Shown: one piece after another, positions 59,349 to 64,000 of the stretch
How the letters are laid out: every line of letters starts with the position of its first letter
Numbering within the stretch: the first letter of the stretch is position 1
The notes under the pieces: model-generated
Told to the model about the DNA's origin: nothing
Database searches by the model: none
What the model saw: only the letters and a program-made list of their open reading frames with translations
Assembly (NCBI RefSeq): GCF_027532025.1
Contig: NZ_JAPZSY010000038.1
Location: 1 to 64,000, forward strand
DNA: 64,000 nucleotides
Direction: 5' to 3'
DNA from: Inhella sp.
GTDB taxonomy: Bacteria > Pseudomonadota > Gammaproteobacteria > Burkholderiales > Burkholderiaceae_C
Position numbers and translations under genes: made by a program

Positions 59349-60815
59349 TCAGGGCTTGGGCACGTCGGCCTGGGCCTTGCGTTCGGTGATGGCTTTGGAC
59401 ACCACCACCGTCTTGCCTTGCAATTGGTTCAGGGCTTGCTGCAGCGGCCAGTCCTCGGGCGATCCGAACTCAGGCAGGGGCTTGAAGGGCTCGTTGCGCT
59501 TGGCGCGCAATTCTTCCAGGCGCTTGCGCTCGGCTTCACGGGCCTTGGCCGCTTCTTCCTCGGCGGCTTTGTCACCGTTGGCAAGGTGGCGGTCCAGGTC
59601 GGCCTCGCGGGTGTAGAACGCGGCAAACACGTTGCCTTCGGCGGTTTCGTCCAGCGGCACGTCCGGCACGATGCCCTGGGCCTGAATGCTGCGGTCGTTG
59701 GGCGTGAAGTAGCGCGCCGTGGTGAGCTTGATGGCCGCCCCCGGGCACTCATCCAGCCGCACGCTGCCGGCCAGGCAGCGCACGGTTTGCACCGACCCTT
59801 TGCCAAAGGTTTGACCCCCCATGACCGTGGCGCGCTTGTGGTCTTGCAAGGCGCCAGCCACGATCTCGCTGGCGGACGCCGAGCCTTCGTTGACCAGCAC
59901 CACCAGGGGCAGGGACTTCAGCGCGGCTGGCAACTTCTTGATGACGTCTTGCTGGCCAGGGCGCAGGTAGTGCTGGGGCACGGCGCGGTAGGTGAAGCGT
60001 GCCGCTTCCACTTGGCCTTTGGTGGAGGTCACCTCCACGCCGGCCGGCAGGAAGGCCGACGAGATGGCGATCGCCCCCTCCAGGTTGCCGCCAGGGTCGT
60101 TGCGAAGGTCCAGCACCAAGCCCTTGAGCTTGGGGTCTTGCTTGAACAGCTCCTCCACCTTGCGGGCGAAGTCGTCCACGGTACGGTCTTGGAACTGCGA
60201 CACGCGCACCCAGCCGTAGCCCGGCTCGACGATCTTGGCGCGGACCGACTGCGTGCGAATCTCTTCGCGGACGATGGTGACGGGGAAGGTGCGGTTCTCG
60301 CTGCGGCGCCAGATGTTCAGCACCACCTTGGTGTTGGGCTCACCCCGCATGCGCTTGACGGCCTGGTCCATCGTCAGGCCTCGGACGTTGGTTTCGTCGA
60401 TGCGGGTGATGAGGTCGTTGGCGCGCAGGCCGGCACGGAATGCAGGCGACCCTTCGATGGGGGAGACGACGCGCACCAGCCCGTCTTCCATGCCGATTTC
60501 AATCCCCACGCCGACGAACTTGCCGGAGGTGCCTTCGCGGAACTCGCCGAAGGTCTTCTTGTCGAAGTACTGCGAGTGCGGGTCCAGACCGCTGACCATG
60601 CCGGCGATGGCGTCGTTGATCAGCTTCTTGTCGTCCACGGGGTCGACGTAATTGGCGCGCACCAAGCCGTACACCTGGGCGAGTTGCTGCAGTTCTTCCA
60701 GCGGCAAGCCCACGTTGGGTGTGGAGCGTGCAGTGGCACTGAACTGCATGGACGCCAGGGCGCCGGCAATGGCCCCCACCGTGATCCAACCTGCGACCTT
60801 CAACGTTGCGCCCAT
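59349..60815 (-). CDS. ctpA: Carboxy-terminal processing protease (S41 family)
   Basis: The 488-residue protease begins with a membrane/signal segment (MGATLKVAGWITVGAIAGAL). A PDZ domain follows (FVGVGIEIGMEDGLVRVVSP, then RAGLRANDLITRIDETNVRG). The S41 catalytic Ser is in VNEGSASASEIVAGALQDHK and the Lys in GGQTFGKGSVQT. A charged Ala/Glu/Lys coiled coil (EEEAAKAREAERKRLEEL) and a short C-terminal part end the protein. It acts in the periplasm on C-termini of envelope proteins. A -10-like TATACT (60855-60850) lies 34 bases before the ATG. Confidence 0.94.
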   Translation of the reverse strand: MGATLKVAGWITVGAIAGALASMQFSATARSTPNVGLPLEELQQLAQVYGLVRANYVDPVDDKKLINDAIAGMVSGLDPHSQYFDKKTFGEFREGTSGKFVGVGIEIGMEDGLVRVVSPIEGSPAFRAGLRANDLITRIDETNVRGLTMDQAVKRMRGEPNTKVVLNIWRRSENRTFPVTIVREEIRTQSVRAKIVEPGYGWVRVSQFQDRTVDDFARKVEELFKQDPKLKGLVLDLRNDPGGNLEGAIAISSAFLPAGVEVTSTKGQVEAARFTYRAVPQHYLRPGQQDVIKKLPAALKSLPLVVLVNEGSASASEIVAGALQDHKRATVMGGQTFGKGSVQTVRCLAGSVRLDECPGAAIKLTTARYFTPNDRSIQAQGIVPDVPLDETAEGNVFAAFYTREADLDRHLANGDKAAEEEAAKAREAERKRLEELRAKRNEPFKPLPEFGSPEDWPLQQALNQLQGKTVVVSKAITERKAQADVPKP

Positions 60816-60907
60816 GGTGCGCCTCTACTTCCAAGAAACCGATCGGCTCAGTATAGGCAGGGGGGGATGGCCCTGCAGCATGAGGAAAGGCCCGGAATGC
60901 CCCTGGA

Positions 60908-61993
60908 TTACACGGCCGATGCGGGCGCGAAGGTGACGACGTGGTCCACCTGGGCGCGCACGCCGATCCACTCCCCAACATGGTGGTCGTGGTGCGAGGG
61001 CACCGAGGCCACGAGCTGGGTGCCATCCGGCAGGCGCAAGGTGTAGAGGAACTCGGCCCCGCGGAACACCTTGCGCTCGATGCAGGCCTGGACGGGGGCA
61101 TGGTCGTCGTGAACCACGTCGTCGGCGCGCAGCAGCACCTCGCAGCGGCCTTCCGGGTAGGCGCCGGGCAGTGGGCATTCCGTCGTGTCTCGCAGCACCC
61201 CCAGGGGCGTGCGCAGTTGAGGGCCCTCAGGACCCGCCTCCAGCGTTGCAGGGGCGAACACGCCATGACCGATGAACCGAGCCACGAAGCGCGTGGCTGG
61301 CCGGTGGTAGACGGTGTAGGCCTCGTCCCACTGGACGAGCCGGCCTTGGTGCATCACGCCCACACGGTCGCCAATGGCAAAGGCCTCGGCTTGGTCGTGG
61401 GTGACGAACAGGGCGGTGCTGCCCTCGGCCTTGAGGATGGCGCGAAGTTCCTGCGACAACTCTTCGCGCAGGTCCACGTCCAAGCTGGAAAACGGCTCGT
61501 CCAGCAGCAGCAGGGCGGGCGCGGGCGCCAGGGCGCGGGCCAGGGCCACCCGCTGTTGCTGGCCCCCGCTGAGTTGGTGCGGCATGCGTTTTCCCAGGGC
61601 CTCCAGGCCGACGAGGGACAGCATCTGCTCCACGCGCTGCGCCTGATCGGTGGCGCCCAGATTCGCCAACCCAAACGCCACGTTGGCACGCACGGAAAGA
61701 TGGGGAAACAGCGCAAAGTCCTGGAACACCATGCCAACCCGACGCGCTTCTGGCGCACGATGCACGCCGGTTTCGGCATCGGCGACGGGCTCCCCCGCGA
61801 CCCGGATGCGCCCAGCGCTGATGCGCTCCAGTCCGGCGATGGCGCGCAGCAGGGAAGTCTTGCCGCAGCCGGAGGGCCCGATCAGCACGCCGATGTCCCC
61901 TTTCGCCAGGCTCAGCGACGCCTCTCGAACGGCGTCCACCGAGGAGCCGCGCTGCCGGTACCGGAGTCCAACTTGGTCGAGCGAAAGAAGCAT
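60908..61993 (-). CDS. fbpC: Iron(III)-type ABC transporter ATP-binding protein
   Basis: The 361-residue ATPase has Walker A IGPSGCGKTS, signature LSGGQQQRVALARALAPAPA, Walker B LLLLDEPFSSLD and the H-loop FVTHDQAEAF. The C-terminal TOBE-type region (RFVARFIGHGVFAPATLEAG) matches the FbpC/AfuC group. It would energise the permease FbpB-like protein encoded divergently; the iron-binding protein FbpA is not in the window. Start is ATG 61993. A TATCAT -10 sits six bases before it, implying a leaderless transcript. A Fur-like box overlaps the promoter. Confidence 0.88.
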   Translation of the reverse strand: MLLSLDQVGLRYRQRGSSVDAVREASLSLAKGDIGVLIGPSGCGKTSLLRAIAGLERISAGRIRVAGEPVADAETGVHRAPEARRVGMVFQDFALFPHLSVRANVAFGLANLGATDQAQRVEQMLSLVGLEALGKRMPHQLSGGQQQRVALARALAPAPALLLLDEPFSSLDVDLREELSQELRAILKAEGSTALFVTHDQAEAFAIGDRVGVMHQGRLVQWDEAYTVYHRPATRFVARFIGHGVFAPATLEAGPEGPQLRTPLGVLRDTTECPLPGAYPEGRCEVLLRADDVVHDDHAPVQACIERKVFRGAEFLYTLRLPDGTQLVASVPSHHDHHVGEWIGVRAQVDHVVTFAPASAV

Positions 61994-61999
61994 CGGCCT

Positions 62000-62035
62000 A
62001 TGATAGCGGCGGTGCAAATGCACCTCGTTCTCATT
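62000..62035. promoter_or_regulatory. Fur-like box in the fbpC / fbpB divergent promoter
   Basis: AATGCACCTCGTTCTCATT (62017-62035) matches the palindromic Fur form AATGAGAATCATTCTCATT at 14 of 19 positions, with a perfect TTCTCATT half. It sits 11 bases upstream of the fbpC -10 TATCAT (62005-62000, minus strand) and 22 bases before the fbpB start. Binding there would block both genes when iron is plentiful. Confidence 0.55.
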
Positions 62036-62056
62036 CACTAAAGGCGTTGGCCGGCG

Positions 62057-63661
62057 ATGGGCCTGTTGCTGTTGCTCGTTCTGGTCGTGCTGCTGGCCTT
62101 GCCCGTGTTGACGGTCTTGGGGTCTTGGCTGACGCTGGACGCCGACGCCTGGGCGCAGTGGACGCACCTGGCCGACACCGTGCTCCCGGGCTATGCCGCC
62201 GAGTCGGCGTGGTTGGCGCTGGGCGTGGCCGTGGGCAGCGCTTGCGTGGGCGGCGGTGCGGCGGCCTTGGTCAGCCTGTTCGAGTTCCGGGGCCGGCGCC
62301 TGCTGGACTTCGCGCTGCTCTTGCCCATGGCCATGCCCGCCTACGTGGCGGCCTACGCCTACACGGACGCGTTGCAGTTCAGTGGGCCGCTGCAAACCGG
62401 CCTGCGCGACGCCCTGGGCCTGCAGGGCCGACTATGGGGGGAGGTGCGCAGCCTGCCCGGCGCGGTGTTGGTCTTTGTGCTCTGCCTCTACCCTTACGTG
62501 TACCTGCTCACGCGCACGGCGCTGGCCGAGCGCGCCGCGACCTTGCTCGAGGCGGCTCAACTGCTGGGGGCCTCCCTGGCCCGGCGCGTGTGGGTCGTGG
62601 CCTTGCCGATGGCGCGACCCGCGCTGGCGGCGGGCGTGCTGCTGGTGCTGATGGAGACGCTGGCCGACTACGGCGTGGGCAGCTACTTCGGCCTGAACAC
62701 CATGACCACCGGGGTCTACAAAGCGTGGTTGGTGAACGGCGACCGACAAGCGGCAGCGCAGATCGCCTCGTTGCTGCTGGCGGCGGTGCTGCTGGCCATG
62801 GCCTTGGAGCGACACGCGCAGTCGCGCATGCGGTTTGCTTCGGCGCGCCAGTCGGCGGCCGGTGCTGCGCCCCGGGTGCCCTTGCGCGGTTGGCGGGCAG
62901 GGTTGGCGCTGGCGCTGTGCAGCCTTCCCGTGGTGTTGGGCTTTGTGCTGCCCCTGTTGTGGCTGGCGTGGTTGGCTTGGCGCGAATGGCAGGCCAGTGG
63001 GCTGGATTGGGGCCCGCGCTTTTGGGCATGGACGGGGGCGAGCCTGAAGCTGGCCGGGGGCGCCGCGCTCATCACCGTGACCTTGGCCTTGGCTTTGGCC
63101 GCCTTGCAGCGCTTCGAACAACACGGCCTGCGAGCCTGGATGGCGCGCGTTGCGACGCGTTTGCTGGGCCTCGGTTATGCGGTGCCTGGCGCGGTCATCG
63201 CGGTGGGTCTGTTGTTGCCCATGGGCTGGTTGCAAGCCGTGTGGCCCGGGGCCACGTTGGCGTTCACGGGCACGGTGTTGGGCCTGATGGTGGCTTATAC
63301 GGTGCGCTTTGGCGGCGTGGCCTTGCAGAGCGTGGAAGCCGGCTACTCGCGCATCCCGCTCACCCTGGACGACAGCGCGCGCCTGATGGGCGCTTCTCGC
63401 GGCCGGTTGGTGGCGCGGCTGCACCTGCCTTTGCTGCGCCGCACCAGTTTGGCTGCGGCGTTGCTGGTGTTCGTGGATGTGATGAAGGAGTTGCCCGCCA
63501 CGCTGCTTCTGCGCCCGTTCAACCACGACACCCTGGCGGTGATGGCCTACCAGTTGGCCCGCGACGAGCGTTTGAGCGAGGCCGCCTTGCCGTCCGTGGC
63601 GATCGCGGTCGCTGGCTTGTTGCCGGTGGGGCTGCTGTGGCGTGCCATGCGGCTGCGCTGA
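62057..63661 (+). CDS. fbpB: Iron(III)-type ABC transporter permease (two fused domains)
   Basis: The 534-residue protein has twelve hydrophobic segments in two halves, each with the BPD-type EAA loop: first EAAQLLGASLARRVWVVALP, second DSARLMGASRGRLVARLHLP. Tandem fused halves and the high similarity of the loops fit the FbpB/SfuB iron permease family. It pairs with the divergent fbpC-like ATPase. ATG 62057 is the start; it has no strong ribosome-binding site. The gene is followed by tRNA-Arg on the other strand. Confidence 0.9.
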   Translation: MGLLLLLVLVVLLALPVLTVLGSWLTLDADAWAQWTHLADTVLPGYAAESAWLALGVAVGSACVGGGAAALVSLFEFRGRRLLDFALLLPMAMPAYVAAYAYTDALQFSGPLQTGLRDALGLQGRLWGEVRSLPGAVLVFVLCLYPYVYLLTRTALAERAATLLEAAQLLGASLARRVWVVALPMARPALAAGVLLVLMETLADYGVGSYFGLNTMTTGVYKAWLVNGDRQAAAQIASLLLAAVLLAMALERHAQSRMRFASARQSAAGAAPRVPLRGWRAGLALALCSLPVVLGFVLPLLWLAWLAWREWQASGLDWGPRFWAWTGASLKLAGGAALITVTLALALAALQRFEQHGLRAWMARVATRLLGLGYAVPGAVIAVGLLLPMGWLQAVWPGATLAFTGTVLGLMVAYTVRFGGVALQSVEAGYSRIPLTLDDSARLMGASRGRLVARLHLPLLRRTSLAAALLVFVDVMKELPATLLLRPFNHDTLAVMAYQLARDERLSEAALPSVAIAVAGLLPVGLLWRAMRLR

Positions 63662-63701
63662 GCGCGCCGGCCGCGCGGCCCGTCGTCGCCCTTTGCGTTG
63701 T

Positions 63702-63776
63702 TGGCCCCGCCAGCAGGAATCGAACCTGCATCTGACCCTTAGGAGGGGTCCGTTCTATCCATTGAACTATGGCGAG
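63702..63776 (-). tRNA. tRNA-Arg (anticodon CCT)
   Basis: On the minus strand the 75-nt sequence forms acceptor CTCGCCA/TGGCGGG, D stem GTTC/GAAC, anticodon loop CTCCTAA with CCT between GACCC and GGGTC, T arm GCAGG-TTCGAAT-CCTGC, discriminator G and encoded CCA. It lies downstream of tRNA-Thr on the same strand, but a terminator separates them. Confidence 0.93.
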
Positions 63777-63793
63777 CGGCCGCGCAAAAACAC

Positions 63794-63815
63794 AAAAGCC
63801 CGGCAAGGCCGGGCT
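63794..63815 (-). terminator. Intrinsic terminator between tRNA-Thr and tRNA-Arg
   Basis: On the minus strand AGCCCGGC and GCCGGGCT pair around CTT and are followed by TTTT, 17 bases after the tRNA-Thr CCA end. tRNA-Arg begins 18 bases beyond, so it may rely on read-through or its own promoter. Confidence 0.85.
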
Positions 63816-63831
63816 GGTGTGGGTCTTCTGG

Positions 63832-63907
63832 TGGTGCCGGTGAGAGGAGTCGAACCCCCGACCTTCGCATTACGAATGCGCTGCTCTACCAACTGAGCTA
63901 CACCGGC
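63832..63907 (-). tRNA. tRNA-Thr (anticodon CGT)
   Basis: The 76-nt sequence gives acceptor GCCGGTG/CACCGGC, D stem GCTC/GAGC, anticodon loop TTCGTAA with CGT between GCGCA and TGCGA, T arm GGGGG-TTCGACT-CCTCT, and encoded CCA. A -10-like TAGAAT (63929-63924) lies upstream with a plausible start near 63917. Confidence 0.95.
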
Positions 63908-63923
63908 GCCGACGAAGCCCAAC

Positions 63924-63950
63924 ATTCTAGCGCTCAATTTTTCGAGCGCC
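63924..63950 (-). promoter_or_regulatory. Promoter region of tRNA-Thr
   Basis: TAGAAT on the minus strand (63929-63924) is a good -10, 17 bases before the tRNA. Just upstream GCGCTC and GAGCGC form an inverted repeat (63930-63949) around AATTTTTC. The remaining 50 bases to the window end hold no recognisable feature. Confidence 0.5.
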
Positions 63951-64000
63951 GAACTTGCCCTCGGTTGGGCCTGGGCTTTGTGCGACGACGCCACAGGCTT

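Noticed and set aside
63642..63896. Plus-strand frame over the tRNA-Arg/tRNA-Thr region
   Set aside because: It consists of antisense tRNA sequence and has no protein-like content.

Overview
The window is a GC-rich bacterial chromosome segment with almost no unused DNA. Gene content and order point to Betaproteobacteria, order Burkholderiales: an xseB-ispA-dxs-folE2 cluster, a ppx-maf-rng-ispD-ispF run, a lysA/lysR divergent pair, a DUF3422 gene, an FFLEELY-motif gene, tamA-tamB and an EnvZ/OmpR pair. A Rubrivivax/Leptothrix/Roseateles-like lineage is plausible, but that is inference from gene style only.

Left part (1-11.4 kb). The left edge holds the C-terminal end of an IS110-type transposase. 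Next is a TonB/TolA-like gene interrupted by an in-frame amber codon, followed by a DUF3422 protein, an FFLEELY-motif protein and hppD with a divergent Lrp/AsnC regulator. A truncated relic of a phosphoglycerol-transferase-like gene precedes a translationally coupled operon: YtrA-type GntR regulator, ABC ATPase, ABC permease, acyltransferase-3. An HDOD protein, two tiny proteins below an FNR-like palindrome, and a small HTH-like protein follow.

Middle (11.4-29.4 kb). Here lie tamB and tamA, and a CoxE-like vWA gene separated from its moxR partner by a GGDEF gene on the other strand and a GNAT gene coupled to moxR. Then come a di-haem cytochrome c, an HD-GYP phosphodiesterase overlapping a peptide-type solute-binding protein, a chemoreceptor, recJ and a COG4255 protein.

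Central housekeeping block (29.4-54.5 kb). This contains ppk1-sixA, a family-3 solute-binding protein, lysA/lysR, folE2, dxs, ispA, xseB, a lone Rieske oxygenase, an EamA transporter with a sulfurtransferase, a UspA protein, a ZIP transporter, ppx-maf-rng-ispD-ispF, envZ-ompR-like genes, bdhA, an alpha/beta hydrolase and relA. Four isoprenoid genes (dxs, ispA, ispD, ispF) and both polyphosphate genes (ppk1, ppx) are present.

Right part (54.5-64 kb). tRNA-Val(GAC) has its 3' end and terminator duplicated 1957 bp downstream as 66-bp direct repeats with 64 matches. They bracket a lone auto-inhibited Fic gene with no integrase, which looks like a micro-island or non-autonomous integrated element; this is the most interesting structure seen. 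Beyond it are arginase, a LOG-family protein, a MoeB/ThiF-like protein, ctpA, a divergent iron ABC ATPase/permease pair around a Fur-like box, and tRNA-Arg(CCT) and tRNA-Thr(CGT).
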